Assembly (NCBI RefSeq): GCF_014641735.1
Contig: NZ_BMIH01000002.1
Coordinates: 248,001 to 312,000, forward strand
Length of the DNA stretch: 64,000 nt
Direction of reading: 5' to 3'
Source: Sphingomonas metalli
GTDB taxonomy: Bacteria > Pseudomonadota > Alphaproteobacteria > Sphingomonadales > Sphingomonadaceae
Of the stretch, positions 53,218 to 62,882 are shown piece after piece. A program made the position numbers and the translations under genes. Position 1 is the stretch's first letter. Each line of letters begins with the position of its first letter. The notes under the pieces were generated by a model. It had not been told where the DNA came from. It made no database searches and was given only the letters and a program-made list of their open reading frames with translations.

Positions 53218-54879
53218 CTATCGCCGCTCCCCCGCCGTCTGGTCCCGCACCGCGCGGAACTCGGATCCCGCCCGCCATTCCGGCCAGTCGCGCCCGTTCG
53301 CGAGGTCGAAGCCGATCCGCCGGATCAGGTCAACATCCGCCGCCGCGCCCTCCAGCTTCCAGTCGGCGCTCCACGCATCGCAGGTCTGGTGGTAGCAGCG
53401 CATATAGCCGTCCAGCCAGGCCTGGCCCGCCGCCCGGCCGCCATTGACCAGATCGGGCGCGCCGCTGATCGCCATCAGCAGCAGCGTCGGCACGCCGCGC
53501 CGCGCCAGCGAGAAGTGATCCGCGCGATAGAACAGCCCGCGCTCCGGCAGCGCCTCGGGCATCACCACCCGCCCCTGCGCTTTCGCCGCCGTCGCCAGCC
53601 GGTCCTCCAGCGCGTTCTGCCCGGCGCCCACCAGCATCACGTCGCGCGCCGGACCCGCCGTCTGGAGGATGTCGAGCGTCAGGTTCGCGACCGTCTTGGC
53701 GGCCGGATAGACGGGGTCGGCGGCATAGGTCTCCGATCCCAGCAGCCCCCGCTCCTCCCCGGTCCACAGCGCGAAGACCTGCGTCCGCGCGAAGTCGCGG
53801 CGCGCGGCGGCGGCGCGGGCGATGGCGAGGACGCCCGCAGTGCCGAGCGCATCGTCGTTCGCTCCGGGGCGGATGCGCCGACCCTGCGCGTCCGGTGCGC
53901 CCTCGCCATAGGCGTCCCAGTGCGCGCCATACATCACCACCTCGTCGGGCCGGCTGCGACCCGGCACCTTGGCCAGCACGTTGCGGCTCTCCGCCCGCAC
54001 GACGCTGACCGGCAGGTCGGCGGAAAAGCCGTCGCCCTTCAGGGCCACCGGTCGGAAGTCCCGGCGCCGCGCGGCCGCCCGTAACGCCGCCAGGTCCTGC
54101 CCCGCGGCCGCGAACAGCTTCGTCGCCGCCGCGCCCTTGATCCAGCCCTGCAGCAGCACGCGCGGGTTGCGCGGCTGCGCGACATCATAATTTTCGCCGC
54201 CCGGCGCGGTCACCGTCGCCCAGCCATAGCCCGCCCCCGGCGTGTCGTGGACGATGAGCGCGCCGATCGCGCCGCGCCGCCCGGCCTCCTCGAACTTGTA
54301 GGTCCAGCGGCCATAGTAGGTCATCCGCCGGTCGCCGAACCGGCCCGCCGCATCCTCGCCGGGCTTGGCCTCGAAATCGGGATCGTTGACCAGGAAGACG
54401 GCGACCTTGCCCTTGAGGTCGACGCCCTTGAAATCGTCCCAGCCCTGCTCGGGCGCGGACACGCCATAGCCGACGAACACCAGCGGCGCCTTGGCGATCG
54501 TCGCGCGGTCGACCGGGCGGACGGTCGAGAGATAGACCTCGCGTCCCTGCGTCCATGCGGCCCCGTTCGCCGCGATCGTGCCGGAGCCGAGCTGGGTGCG
54601 GATCAGCGGCACCGGCTGGGTCCAGCTTCCCCCCGGCCCGCCGGGCTGCAGCCCCGCCGCCTTGAACTGCTCCACCAGCCACGCGATCGTCTTCGCCTCG
54701 CCGGGCGTCCCCGGCGCGCGCCCGCCGAACGCGTCGGAGGCGAGGACCTTCACGTCGTCCGACAGGCGCTGGGGCGAGACGGGATCGGGCGCCGGCGCGG
54801 CGGCGAGGAGCGGCAGGGCGAACAGGCCGGCAAGCGCGGCGCGACGGGGCGTGGGAATGATGGCTCTCCGCTGAAACAA
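53218..54879 (-). CDS. Exported M28-family metallopeptidase
   Basis: This 553-aa protein has a long twin-arginine-like leader (IIPTPRRAALAGLFALPLLAAAP, of which PRRAALAGLFALPLLAAAP is cited) ending near residue 30. A PA-like insert lies at about 130-240, followed by the M28 catalytic domain: VMYGAHWDAYGEG with a metal-binding His-x-Asp, GANDDALGTAGVLAIARA, and LWTGEERGLLGSETY with the catalytic Glu pair. A last metal His is in FYRADHFSLARRGVPTL. It is probably a periplasmic aminopeptidase for amino acid scavenging. Confidence 0.92.
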   Translation of the reverse strand: MFQRRAIIPTPRRAALAGLFALPLLAAAPAPDPVSPQRLSDDVKVLASDAFGGRAPGTPGEAKTIAWLVEQFKAAGLQPGGPGGSWTQPVPLIRTQLGSGTIAANGAAWTQGREVYLSTVRPVDRATIAKAPLVFVGYGVSAPEQGWDDFKGVDLKGKVAVFLVNDPDFEAKPGEDAAGRFGDRRMTYYGRWTYKFEEAGRRGAIGALIVHDTPGAGYGWATVTAPGGENYDVAQPRNPRVLLQGWIKGAAATKLFAAAGQDLAALRAAARRRDFRPVALKGDGFSADLPVSVVRAESRNVLAKVPGRSRPDEVVMYGAHWDAYGEGAPDAQGRRIRPGANDDALGTAGVLAIARAAAARRDFARTQVFALWTGEERGLLGSETYAADPVYPAAKTVANLTLDILQTAGPARDVMLVGAGQNALEDRLATAAKAQGRVVMPEALPERGLFYRADHFSLARRGVPTLLLMAISGAPDLVNGGRAAGQAWLDGYMRCYHQTCDAWSADWKLEGAAADVDLIRRIGFDLANGRDWPEWRAGSEFRAVRDQTAGERR

Positions 54880-54986
54880 TCCGGTGACCCTAGCGGCTTG
54901 CCGCCCGGATGTGGAGCAGGCTACCGCTTCACCGCGCGGTCGCGCCGCCCGATGGGCGATGGCCGCGGAGGTCCGTCGTCAATCGC

Positions 54987-55014
54987 TTGCGCATTTGCGG
55001 CAATCCGCTATAGG
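54987..55014 (+). promoter_or_regulatory. Candidate promoter for rpmF-plsX-fabH
   Basis: TTGCGC (54987-54992) and TATAGG (55009-55014) are separated by 16 bases and give a plausible -35/-10 pair about 100 bases upstream of rpmF. The leader that follows is GC-rich and has no recognised riboswitch. Confidence 0.45.
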
Positions 55015-55115
55015 GCCGCGCTTCGCGATAGGCTTGGAACGCCCGCGCGGCCGGAAGCGGCCGGGCGGCGGCCGCGCCTGTCTGTACCGGTTCAACATGT
55101 TATCAAGGTGCCGCA

Positions 55116-55295
55116 ATGGCCGTCCCCAAGAGAAAGACTTCGCCCTCCAAGCGCGGCATGCGTCGCGGCCATGATTCGCTGACGGCAGCGGCGTTCCAGG
55201 AATGTCCGAACTGCGGCGAGCTGAAGCGCCCCCATGTGCTGTGCGGCGCCTGCGGCCATTATAACGGCCGTGAGGTCGTGTCGGTCGAGGCGTAA
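55116..55295 (+). CDS. rpmF: 50S ribosomal protein L32
   Basis: This is a 59-aa protein. It begins [20 protein letters not shown] and then has the zinc-ribbon cysteines [18 protein letters not shown] (Cys-x2-Cys ... Cys-x2-Cys). It ends [10 protein letters not shown]. It starts the rpmF-plsX-fabH cluster that couples ribosome and membrane lipid synthesis in many bacteria, 27 bases before plsX. Confidence 0.95.
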   Translation: MAVPKRKTSPSKRGMRRGHDSLTAAAFQECPNCGELKRPHVLCGACGHYNGREVVSVEA

Positions 55296-55322
55296 CCGCT
55301 CTACCAGGACTGACAGCACGCG

Positions 55323-56351
55323 ATGACCGACCAGCCCTGCATTGCCGTCGACGCGATGGGCGGCGACGAGGGGCTGGCCGTGATGCTGGCCGGCGTCGCC
55401 CATGCCCGCCGCCAGCATGAGGGGCTGCGCTTCCTGCTCGTCGGCGACGAGGCCGCGATCCAGGCGGGGCTCGCACAGCACCCCAATCTCAGCCAGCATT
55501 CGGAAATCGTCCATGCGCCCGAGATCGTCGGTTCGGCGGAGAAGCCGAGCCAGGCGATCCGTCGCGCCAAGACGACGTCGATGGGCGTCGCGATCGATCT
55601 GGTGAAGAAGGGGCGCGCCGCCGCCGCCGTCTCGTCCGGCAATACCGGCGCCTTGATGGCGATGGCGAAGCTGGCGCTGCGGATGCTGCCCGGCATCGAC
55701 CGCCCCGCGCTCGCCGCACCGCTGCCGACGCTCGGCGACAACGACGTCGTCATGCTCGACCTCGGCGCGAATACCGAGTGCGATGCCCGCAACCTCGTTC
55801 AGTTCGCGGTGATGGGCGCGGCCTATGCCCGCATCATCTTCGAGCTGGAACGCCCGCGCGTCGCCCTGCTCAATATCGGCTCGGAGGACCAGAAGGGTAC
55901 CGACGAGATCCGCGATGCCGCCGCCGTGCTGCGCGGCCAGACTCATCTGCCGCTCGCCTTCACCGGCTTCGTCGAGGGCAACCAGCTCGCCCGCGGCCAT
56001 CATGACGTGGTGGTGTGCGACGGCTTCGCCGGCAACATCGCGCTCAAGACCGCGGAGGGCACCGCCCGCTTCGTCGGCGACCTGCTGAAGCGCGCCTTCA
56101 CCAGCTCGACCCGGTCGAAGATCGGCTTCCTGATCTCGCGCCCCGCCACCAAGCTGCTGCGCGACCATCTCGATCCCAACAACCACAACGGCGCGGTGTT
56201 CGTCGGGCTCAACGGCATCGTCGTGAAGAGCCATGGCAGCGCCAACGAGCTGGGCGTGGCGACCGCGATCGGCAACGCCGCCAAGCTGGTCCGCGCCGAC
56301 CTGACCCGCCGCATCGCCGAGGATCTCAACGAGTTCGAGGCGGCGGCATGA
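55323..56351 (+). CDS. plsX: Phosphate acyltransferase PlsX
   Basis: This 342-aa enzyme makes acyl-phosphate from acyl-ACP, the first step of phosphatidic acid synthesis. It has [71 protein letters not shown] and [16 protein letters not shown], all standard. It overlaps fabH by 4 bases (ATGA at 56348-56351), so the two are translationally coupled. Confidence 0.96.
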   Translation: MTDQPCIAVDAMGGDEGLAVMLAGVAHARRQHEGLRFLLVGDEAAIQAGLAQHPNLSQHSEIVHAPEIVGSAEKPSQAIRRAKTTSMGVAIDLVKKGRAAAAVSSGNTGALMAMAKLALRMLPGIDRPALAAPLPTLGDNDVVMLDLGANTECDARNLVQFAVMGAAYARIIFELERPRVALLNIGSEDQKGTDEIRDAAAVLRGQTHLPLAFTGFVEGNQLARGHHDVVVCDGFAGNIALKTAEGTARFVGDLLKRAFTSSTRSKIGFLISRPATKLLRDHLDPNNHNGAVFVGLNGIVVKSHGSANELGVATAIGNAAKLVRADLTRRIAEDLNEFEAAA

Positions 56352-57316
56352 TCCGCGCGGTCCTTACCGGCACCGGCTCCGCCCTCCCCGTCCGCCGCGT
56401 CTCGAACGCCGAGCTGGCGCAGGAGGTCGACACCAGCGACGAATGGATCGTCGAGCGCACCGGCATCCGCTTCCGCCACATCGCCGGGCCCGACGAGACC
56501 ACAGCGACGCTCGCCCGCGACGCCGCCAGCGCCGCGATCGCCGCCGCCGGCCTGTCGGCGCAGGACATCGACCTGATCGTGCTGGCGACCGCCACGCCCG
56601 ACCAGACCTTCCCGGCCACCGCCACCAAGGTGCAGGCGATGCTCGGCATCGACGACTGCGTCGCCTTCGACGTCGCCGCGGTCTGCTCGGGTTTCCTCTA
56701 TGCCGTGCAGGTCGCCGATTCGATGCTGCGCACCGGCGTCCACCGCCGGGCGCTGGTGATCGGGGCGGAAACCTTCAGCCGCATCCTCGACTGGCAGGAT
56801 CGCACCACCTGCGTCCTGTTCGGCGACGGTGCGGGGGCGATCGTGCTCGAGGGGCAGGAGAGCGAAGAGGCGGACGGGCGCGGCATCCTCGCCACCCGGC
56901 TCCACGCCGATGGCCGCCATAACGATCTCCTCTATGTCGACGGGGGCCCCTCGACCACGGGCACGGTCGGCAAGCTCCGCATGAAGGGACGCGAGGTGTT
57001 CCGCCATGCCGTGGTCAACCTTGCCGCGGTCATGGCCGAATCGCTGGTGATCGCCGGGCTGTCGTCGGAGGATGTCGACTGGGTGGTCCCGCATCAGGCG
57101 AACGCCCGCATCCTCGACGCCACCGCCAGGAAGCTGGGCCTGCCGCCGGAGAAGGTCGTGGTGACGGTCGACCAGCACGCCAATACCTCCGCCGCGTCCG
57201 TGCCGCTTGCCCTCGACACGGCGATGCGCGACGGACGGGTCAGGGCTGGCGATATCGTCGTGCTGGAGGCGATGGGCGGCGGCTTCACCTGGGGCGCGGC
57301 GGTCCTCCGCGTCTGA
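56348..57316 (+). CDS. fabH: Beta-ketoacyl-ACP synthase III
   Basis: This 322-aa enzyme starts fatty acid synthesis by condensing an acyl-CoA with malonyl-ACP. It has [13 protein letters not shown], the nucleophile Cys113 in [13 protein letters not shown], the catalytic His in [10 protein letters not shown], and the Asn in [14 protein letters not shown]. The terminal [13 protein letters not shown] is conserved. The ATG is taken at 56348, where it overlaps the plsX stop. It is followed by a REP-like element and ihfA. Confidence 0.96.
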   Translation: MIRAVLTGTGSALPVRRVSNAELAQEVDTSDEWIVERTGIRFRHIAGPDETTATLARDAASAAIAAAGLSAQDIDLIVLATATPDQTFPATATKVQAMLGIDDCVAFDVAAVCSGFLYAVQVADSMLRTGVHRRALVIGAETFSRILDWQDRTTCVLFGDGAGAIVLEGQESEEADGRGILATRLHADGRHNDLLYVDGGPSTTGTVGKLRMKGREVFRHAVVNLAAVMAESLVIAGLSSEDVDWVVPHQANARILDATARKLGLPPEKVVVTVDQHANTSAASVPLALDTAMRDGRVRAGDIVVLEAMGGGFTWGAAVLRV

Positions 57317-57658
57317 CGCCCGAGCCGCCCGGGCGCGGGACGTTTCAGCCTCTCCGTTCTTGAGCAAGATGATCTGGCGTTGACCCGCCCCCCAACCGTT
57401 CGCCTGAGCGCAGTCGAAGGGCCCAAGACTCACCCGTGCTTCGACTTGGCTCAGCCCGAACGGGCCACCGTAAGGCCATCCACCATTAAGTCGCCGAAAA
57501 TGCTTAACAATGGCCTTGGTTGCCGGCTGGAGTGCTGTTAGCCTCCTGGCACCGGAAACAGGCCCGAATTTTCCCATCTCCAATCATTCCGAACAGAAAA
57601 GCCACTTGGCTCCGCCGGTTGCGATCGTATACCCAACGCCTCGACTGAGGGGAGTTCG
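57317..57658. other. Spacer between fabH and ihfA, no gene seen
   Basis: This 342-bp spacer holds a family D repeat (57396-57464), then an AT-richer stretch with CTTAACAATGG and a good GAGGGGAG ribosome site before ihfA. The ihfA promoter must lie here. No RNA gene was recognised. Confidence 0.5.
57396..57464. repeat. REP-like element, family D
   Basis: CCGTTCGCCTGAGCGCAGTC... is followed by an inverted GCTTCGACTTGGCTCAGCCC-GAACGGG arm. It is in the fabH-ihfA spacer. Confidence 0.8.
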
Positions 57659-57961
57659 ATGAGCGAAGCAGGTACGTTGACCCGGGCCGATCTGGCAGAG
57701 GCGCTGCACCGCGAAGTGGGGCTTAGCCGTTCCGATTCGGCACAAATCGTGGAGCAGATCCTGGAAGAGATGTGCGAGGCGCTGTCACGCGGAGAGAATG
57801 TGAAGATCTCCGGCTTCGGCACCTTCGTGCTGCGCGACAAGGGCGAGCGCATCGGTCGCAATCCGAAGACCGGGGTCGAGGTGCCGATCGCGCCCCGCCG
57901 CGTCCTCACCTTCCGCGCCAGTCAGATGATGCGCGACCGCATCGTCGCCGCCGGCGTCTGA
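57659..57961 (+). CDS. ihfA: Integration host factor subunit alpha
   Basis: This 100-aa HU/IHF-fold protein forms, with IhfB, the site-specific DNA-bending heterodimer. It has [48 protein letters not shown] (cited by [20 protein letters not shown]) and the arm tip [20 protein letters not shown]. The Pro in the KTGVEVPI tip intercalates between base pairs. GAGGGGAG precedes the ATG. It starts 3 bases before merR and is co-transcribed with it. Confidence 0.96.
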   Translation: MSEAGTLTRADLAEALHREVGLSRSDSAQIVEQILEEMCEALSRGENVKISGFGTFVLRDKGERIGRNPKTGVEVPIAPRRVLTFRASQMMRDRIVAAGV

Positions 57962-57964
57962 CGA

Positions 57965-58306
57965 ATGACGGCCCCGACGCCGAAGGCGAGCGGGGCATTG
58001 CGGACGATCGGCGAGCTTTCCGCCGAAACCGGTCTGCCGCACCATGTATTGCGATACTGGGAAACCCGCTTCCCCGCGCTGCGTCCGTTGACGCGCGCGG
58101 GGAACCGGCGCTACTACCGGCCCGAGGATGCGGCGCTGGTCCGCCGCATCGACCGGCTGTTGAATCACGAGGGCTATACGATCCGCGGGGTCCAGCAATT
58201 GCTGGCCGCGGAAGCGAAGGGGGAACCCGAAGACGGGATCGCCACCGCGCTGACCGCGATCCGCGACGCGCTGGTCGATGCGCTGGCGCGCGACGGGCGG
58301 GGGTAA
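57965..58306 (+). CDS. MerR-family transcriptional regulator
   Basis: This 113-aa protein has an N-terminal winged helix (TIGELSAETGLPHHVLRYWETRFPAL, cited by ETGLPHHVLRYWETRFP, then NRRYYRPEDAALVRRIDRLL) and a coiled-coil dimer helix. It lacks the cysteine-rich or drug-binding C-terminus of metal/drug sensors. The ihfA-merR order is conserved in alphaproteobacteria. The target is unknown. Confidence 0.9.
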   Translation: MTAPTPKASGALRTIGELSAETGLPHHVLRYWETRFPALRPLTRAGNRRYYRPEDAALVRRIDRLLNHEGYTIRGVQQLLAAEAKGEPEDGIATALTAIRDALVDALARDGRG

Positions 58307-58406
58307 GAAGCGAGTGGTTTCGGTCGGTCACGGTTCTGGGCCGATCCACGCCTCCCATCGCCTGTTCCGTCATCTGACCAGGAGCGGCACGACACCAACC
58401 CTCCCC

Positions 58407-58434
58407 GTCATCCCCGCGAAGGCGGGGATGACGG
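58407..58434. repeat. REP-like element, family C (single perfect palindrome)
   Basis: CGTCATCCCC-GCGAAGGC-GGGGATGACG is a 10-bp perfect stem with an 8-base loop. It lies between merR and the SMP-30 gene and is the minimal unit of the family C elements. Confidence 0.75.
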
Positions 58435-58523
58435 CGGGGAAGATGGCGAGAAGCTATCGCCGTTTCTCGGCTTCCCGAACACCCCCGACCACAGCGCCCT
58501 CGCCCCGGAGCGATCGCCGCTTT

Positions 58524-59552
58524 ATGCTGACCCCCATGACCCACTCGACCCTGCCCGATCGCCGCACCCTCCTCACCGGCGCGGCGGCGGCGCTGTTGCT
58601 TCCGGCCATCGCCCGCGCTGCCGGCCCGGCCGTCCAGCGGATAGCCCCGTCGCTCGACCGGATCATCGCGCCCGGCGCAGCGATCGAGACGATCGCGACC
58701 GGCATTCGCTGGGCGGAGGGGCCGGCCTGGGTCGCGAAGGGCGGCTATCTCCTCTTCTCCGATCCCCCTGCCAATATCGTGCGCCGCTGGCAGCCGCGGG
58801 GCGGCACCGCGATCTTCCTCTCGCCCTCCGGCACCGGCGGGCTCGACCCGAAGCTGGTCCGCGAGCCGGGCGCCAACGGTCTGCTCGTCGACCGGATGGG
58901 CGCGCTGCTGATCGCGAACAGCGGCGGGCGCAGCCTCGACCGGCTCGATCTCGCGACGCGCAAACGCACCGTCCTCGCCGACCGCTATCAGGGCAAGCGG
59001 TTCAACAGCCCCAACGACATGGTTGAGGCGCGCGACGGCACGATCTGGTTCACCGATCCCCCCTATGGCCTCGCCGAGGGCGACGCCTCGCCGATCAAGG
59101 AACTGCCCCATAACGGCGTCTACCGGCTGAAGCCCGGCGGCCAGCCCGAGCTGATGGTCGCGGATCTCAGCTCCCCCAACGGCATCGGCCTGTCGCCCGA
59201 CGAGCGCCGTCTCTACGTCTCGATCTCCGATCCCAAGGCACCGCGGATCATGGCCTATGATCTCGGCGCGGACGGCCGGATCGGCGGCGGGCGGGTCTTC
59301 CTCGATGCCGCCCCGATGATGGGCCCGGACGCGCCCGGCTTGCCCGACGGGATGAAGGTGGCGCGCGACGGCACCTTGTTCTGCTCGGCACCGGGCGGGC
59401 TCGCGATCCTGACGCCGCAGGGCGCGATGCTGGGCCTGATCCGCTCCGGCAGCGGCCCGATCGCCAATTGCGCGATCGGCGAGAACGGGCGCACCCTGTT
59501 CATGGCGGCGAACGACCGCATCCTGAAGGTCGCGCTCGCCCGGCCCATGTGA
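58524..59552 (+). CDS. SMP-30/gluconolactonase family protein, Tat-exported
   Basis: This 342-aa six-bladed beta-propeller has a twin-arginine leader (DRRTLLTGAAAALLLPAIARA, cited by RRTLLTGAAAALLLPAIARA). The SMP-30 metal/active-site signatures EGPAWVAKGGYLLFSDPP (EGP), NSPNDMVEARDGTIWFTDPPYG (cited by FNSPNDMVEARDGTIWFTDP) and LPDGMKVARDGTLF (the D) are present. Such enzymes hydrolyse sugar lactones; the substrate is not known. The start is at 58524, or at the ATG four codons later, which lies closer to the leader. Confidence 0.88.
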   Translation: MLTPMTHSTLPDRRTLLTGAAAALLLPAIARAAGPAVQRIAPSLDRIIAPGAAIETIATGIRWAEGPAWVAKGGYLLFSDPPANIVRRWQPRGGTAIFLSPSGTGGLDPKLVREPGANGLLVDRMGALLIANSGGRSLDRLDLATRKRTVLADRYQGKRFNSPNDMVEARDGTIWFTDPPYGLAEGDASPIKELPHNGVYRLKPGGQPELMVADLSSPNGIGLSPDERRLYVSISDPKAPRIMAYDLGADGRIGGGRVFLDAAPMMGPDAPGLPDGMKVARDGTLFCSAPGGLAILTPQGAMLGLIRSGSGPIANCAIGENGRTLFMAANDRILKVALARPM

Positions 59553-59656
59553 CGCAACATGGCAGGACGACGAAACGCGAAAGGCCCCCCTTGAAGGGGA
59601 TCGCCGCATAATCCGTTCGTCATCCACGCGACGGCGAGACCTCTGCGATAGTCTCC

Positions 59657-59753
59657 CGTCCACCCCGGTGAAGGCCGGGGTCCAGTAGGGAGACGGCAGT
59701 AAGTTATTGCAAAGCTTCACCCAGCTGGACCCCGGCCTTCGCCGGGGTGGACG
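59657..59753. repeat. REP-like element, family C variant, inverted pair
   Basis: CGTCCACCCCGGTGAAGGCC... pairs with ...GGCCTTCGCCGGGGTGGACG. The core contains GGGAGACGGCAGTAAGTTATTGC (cited by GAGACGGCAGTAAGTTATTG). Confidence 0.85.
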
Positions 59754-59788
59754 AGGATGGGGGCGCTGGGACTTCCGCAGATGTCTCG

Positions 59789-59874
59789 CGACGGCGGGGA
59801 TCCAGACGCGCGGGAGCGCTCCGCATCTCTCGCAAACGTCAGAGGTTATGGATCCCCCCTGCGCGGGGATGACG
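59789..59874. repeat. REP-like element, family C, second tandem copy
   Basis: The core ATCCAGACGCGCGGGAGCGC matches the start of the core at 45810-45903, with arms CGGCGGGGAT and ...CCCTGCGCGGGGATGACG. It lies 35 bases after the previous copy. Confidence 0.75.
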
Positions 59875-59935
59875 GAAGAAAGGCGGCCGACGGCGCTTTG
59901 CCGGGATCGCCCCCGCGCCACGACGCCGCAAGCCT

Positions 59936-61459
59936 CTACCGCTCGCGCGTCGCCATGAAACGCACCTTGGGATAACGGTCGGCGACATAGCCGACTTCCC
60001 AGGCGCTCTTGGCGAGGAACACGGGATTGCCGTCGCGATCCTTCGCCATGGCGGCGCGGTTGAGGTCGGTGAAGGCCTTCAGATCGGCGGCATCCTCCGC
60101 CGACACCCAGCGGGCCGTATCGAACGGGGCCGGCTCCAGCGCCGCGGCCACCTTATATTCGGCATCGAGGCGCGAGAGCAGCACGTCGAGCTGGAGCTGC
60201 CCGACCACGCCGATGATCCAGTTCGACCCGATCTCCGGATAGAAGACCTGCGTCACCCCCTCCTCGGCCATATCGTCCAGCGCCTTGCGCAGCTGCTTGG
60301 TCTTGGTCGGGTCCTTCAGCGCGACGCGGCGCAGGATCTCGGGCGCGAAATTGGGCAGGCCGGTGAAGCGCACCGCGGCACGCTCGGACAGCGTATCGCC
60401 GACGCGCAGCGTGCCGTGATTGGGGATGCCGATGATGTCGCCCGGAAACGCCTCGTCGGCGATCTCGCGATCCTGCGCGAAGAACAGGATCGGCGAATGC
60501 ACCGCGATCGGCTTGCCATGGCCGGTCGGGGTCAGCTTCATGCCGCGCTTGAAGGTGCCCGAGCAGAGCCGCATGAAGGCGATGCGGTCGCGATGCTGCG
60601 GGTCCATGTTCGCCTGCACCTTGAAGACGAAGCCGGTGACCTCCTTCTCCTCGGGGGCGACCGGCGCGGGCTCGGCCGGCTGCGGGCGCGGGCTGGGCGC
60701 GAAGGCGGCCAGCGCGGCGATCAGCTCTGCGGGACCGAAGTCCTTGAGCGCGGAGCCGAAATATACCGGCGTTAGGTCGCCGTGGCGATAGGCGTCCGCA
60801 TCGAACGGGGCATAGCCCGCCTGGGCCAGCTCCACCTCCTCGGCGAAGCGATCGGGCAGCGGCGCGGTGTCGGTCGTGCCCTGGAAGGTCCGGCTGTCGC
60901 CCTGCGGCCGGCTGATTCGCCCGCTGGCGAGGTCCATGATCCCCTCGAACTCGCCGCCCATGCCGATCGGCCAGTTCATCGGCGCGACGTCGAGCGCGAG
61001 GATGTCGGCGATCTCGTCGAGCAGCTCGAAGGGCGCCCGCCCCTCGCGATCGACCTTGTTGACGAAGGTGATGATCGGCACCGAGCGCAGGCGGCACACC
61101 TCGAACAGCTTGCGCGTCTGCGCCTCGATGCCGCGCGCGGCATCGATCACCATCACTGCCGAATCGACCGCGGTGAGCGTGCGGTAGGTGTCCTCCGAAA
61201 AGTCCTCGTGCCCCGGGGTGTCGAGCAGGTTGAACGTCACCCCGTCCTTCTCGAAGGTCATGACCGAGGAGGTGACCGAGATGCCGCGCTGCTGCTCGAT
61301 CTTCATCCAGTCCGACCGGGCGCGGCGGTTCGCGCCGCGCGCCTTCACCTCGCCGGCGAGATGGATCGCGCCGCCGACATAGAGCAGCTTTTCGGTCAGC
61401 GTGGTCTTGCCGGCGTCGGGGTGGGAGATGATCGCGAAGGTACGGCGGGGAGAGGTCAA
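59936..61459 (-). CDS. prfC: Peptide chain release factor 3
   Basis: This 507-aa translational GTPase recycles RF1/RF2. G1 is SHPDAGKTTLTEKLL, the switch region is EQQRGISVTSSVMTF, G3 is LLDTPGHEDFSEDTYRTL, and G4 is TFVNKVDREGR. Domains II and III follow, including VGQLQLDVLLSRLDAEY. The length is slightly below the roughly 525-residue E. coli protein, as usual in alphaproteobacteria. It stands alone on the minus strand after the SMR gene. Confidence 0.95.
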   Translation of the reverse strand: MTSPRRTFAIISHPDAGKTTLTEKLLYVGGAIHLAGEVKARGANRRARSDWMKIEQQRGISVTSSVMTFEKDGVTFNLLDTPGHEDFSEDTYRTLTAVDSAVMVIDAARGIEAQTRKLFEVCRLRSVPIITFVNKVDREGRAPFELLDEIADILALDVAPMNWPIGMGGEFEGIMDLASGRISRPQGDSRTFQGTTDTAPLPDRFAEEVELAQAGYAPFDADAYRHGDLTPVYFGSALKDFGPAELIAALAAFAPSPRPQPAEPAPVAPEEKEVTGFVFKVQANMDPQHRDRIAFMRLCSGTFKRGMKLTPTGHGKPIAVHSPILFFAQDREIADEAFPGDIIGIPNHGTLRVGDTLSERAAVRFTGLPNFAPEILRRVALKDPTKTKQLRKALDDMAEEGVTQVFYPEIGSNWIIGVVGQLQLDVLLSRLDAEYKVAAALEPAPFDTARWVSAEDAADLKAFTDLNRAAMAKDRDGNPVFLAKSAWEVGYVADRYPKVRFMATRER

Positions 61460-61523
61460 GGTGCGGGTCCGGAAGAAGAGGCGGCCGCTTTGCCAGATCG
61501 TTGCGACGAACGACAGATGTAAG

Positions 61524-61841
61524 TCAGGGCGTCGACAGCTTCATCAGCACCAGCCCGCCGACGATCAGCAGCGCCGCGACGAGCCGCATCGGCGTCAGCG
61601 CCTCGCCCAGGAACAGCACGCCGGCGGCGAAGGCGCCGACCGCGCCGATCCCGGTCCACACCGTATAGGCGGTGCCGAGCGGCAGGCTGCGCATCGCCAG
61701 CGAGAGGAGGCCGAAGCTCACCAGCATGGCCGCGATCGTCAGCACCGAGGCCCCCGGGCGGGTGAACCCGGCCGACTGCTTCATCGCATAGGCCCAGATC
61801 ACTTCGAACAGTCCCGCGACGACGAGGATCAGCCAAGGCAT
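61524..61841 (-). CDS. SMR-family exporter, SugE/Gdx type
   Basis: This 105-aa four-helix small multidrug resistance protein has the conserved Glu13 in MPWLILVVAGLFEVIWAYAM and the Gdx-type GTAYTVWTGIGAVGAFAAG. The close match to guanidinium exporters over EmrE-type pumps (GTAYxVWTGIGA) suggests export of guanidinium ion. No guanidine riboswitch fits upstream; the gene starts 6 bases after the aldose epimerase stop and must be co-transcribed with it. Confidence 0.9.
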   Translation of the reverse strand: MPWLILVVAGLFEVIWAYAMKQSAGFTRPGASVLTIAAMLVSFGLLSLAMRSLPLGTAYTVWTGIGAVGAFAAGVLFLGEALTPMRLVAALLIVGGLVLMKLSTP

Positions 61842-61847
61842 GGACGC

Positions 61848-62726
61848 TCAGCGTTCCAGCGTGATCGTCATGCCGATCGTCTTCTCGGCTTGCGGCGCGA
61901 CCTGAAAGACCTGCGGCTTGTCGACGAACGCGCCGTCGAACCCCTCCGGATCGGCGATGCCGTGCCAGGGTTCGATGCAGATGAAGTGCGCGCCCGGCTT
62001 GGTCCAGATGCCGAGCGCGGGCGTGTCGGGAAAGGCGACGCGCAGCTGCGGCCCCTCCGCGGCGCCATAGCGGACGGCCTGCGAGGCGACCGGGTCCCAG
62101 ACGAGTGCGTCATGCACGAACAGGCTGTCGTCCAGCGACAGGATGCGGCCATCCGCGAGCGGGCTCGGGGCGGTGGTCGCGGCGATCAGTCCGTCCGGGC
62201 TGATCTCGCGCAGCCGCCCCGGCTCGATCCGGTCGAAGACGATCCGATGCGCCGCGCGGGGTGCGCCATAGGGCAGCGGCCAGGCGAAGGCGGGGTGGAA
62301 GCCGAACTGCGCGGGCAGCGTGCGCTCCGCATCCGGATTGATTATCCGGGCCGCGATCGACAGCGTCGCGCCCTCGACCCGGAACGACACCTCCAGCCGG
62401 AAGGCAAAGGGATAGATCGCCCGCGTCACCGCGCTGTCGCTCAGGGTGAAGACGGCATGATCGTCCCCCTGCTCGCTCACCGCAAAGGCCAGATCGCGGG
62501 CGAAACCGTGCTTCGTCATCGGATAGGTCGTGCCGTCGATCCGGATGCCGCCATTCGTCACGCCGACCACCGGGAACAGGATCGGGGCATGTTTGGGCCA
62601 GAAGGCGGGATCGGCATCGGTCATCAGCTCCGCCCCGTCGGTATCGCGCAGATGCGTCAGCTCCGCCCCGAACGGGTTGATCGCGGCGGACACGGCGTCT
62701 GTGCGGATCCAGATCAGGTCGGTCAT
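61848..62726 (-). CDS. Aldose 1-epimerase family protein (LacX/YeaD-like)
   Basis: This 292-aa galactose-mutarotase-fold protein carries INPFGAELTHLRD near the N-terminus and HAPILFPVVGVTNGG. The conserved catalytic His is in PMTKHGFARDLAF, the second in FGFHPAFAWPLP, and a substrate-binding Glu in ICIEPWHGIADP. It would interconvert sugar anomers or a hexose-6-phosphate. It precedes the SMR exporter by 6 bases in one operon. Confidence 0.88.
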   Translation of the reverse strand: MTDLIWIRTDAVSAAINPFGAELTHLRDTDGAELMTDADPAFWPKHAPILFPVVGVTNGGIRIDGTTYPMTKHGFARDLAFAVSEQGDDHAVFTLSDSAVTRAIYPFAFRLEVSFRVEGATLSIAARIINPDAERTLPAQFGFHPAFAWPLPYGAPRAAHRIVFDRIEPGRLREISPDGLIAATTAPSPLADGRILSLDDSLFVHDALVWDPVASQAVRYGAAEGPQLRVAFPDTPALGIWTKPGAHFICIEPWHGIADPEGFDGAFVDKPQVFQVAPQAEKTIGMTITLER

Positions 62727-62778
62727 CGCTTATCCTTGGCTGGGCAGGCAGGGCGGAGGAACGTCGCCACCAAAATTC

Positions 62779-62873
62779 CGTCACCCCGGACCTGTTCCGG
62801 GGTCCACCGTCCCGCACATCAACGGCCTGACCGTGTGCGGCCCGGTGGATGCCGGGACAAGCCCGGCATGACG
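62779..62873. repeat. REP-like element, family C variant
   Basis: CGTCACCCCGGACCTGTTCC-GGGG... runs to ...CGGGACAAGCCCGGCATGACG (cited to 20 bases). The two arms have diverged loops. It separates the aldose epimerase start from the pheT stop. Confidence 0.75.
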
Positions 62874-62882
62874 CGTCCCGCA

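Larger units (their letters stand above)
59553..59935. other. Spacer between SMP-30 gene and prfC, mostly repeats
   Basis: This 383-bp region between the stops of the SMP-30 gene and prfC holds two REP-like family C elements (59657-59753 and 59789-59874), which together take up about half of it. No gene was seen. Confidence 0.6.

Noticed and set aside
55092..57583. Minus-strand frames of 380 and 527 codons opposite plsX and fabH
   Set aside because: They are shadows of well-conserved essential enzymes on the plus strand.
61842..61847. Guanidine riboswitch upstream of the SMR exporter
   Set aside because: Only 6 bases separate it from the aldose epimerase stop, so there is no room for the element.
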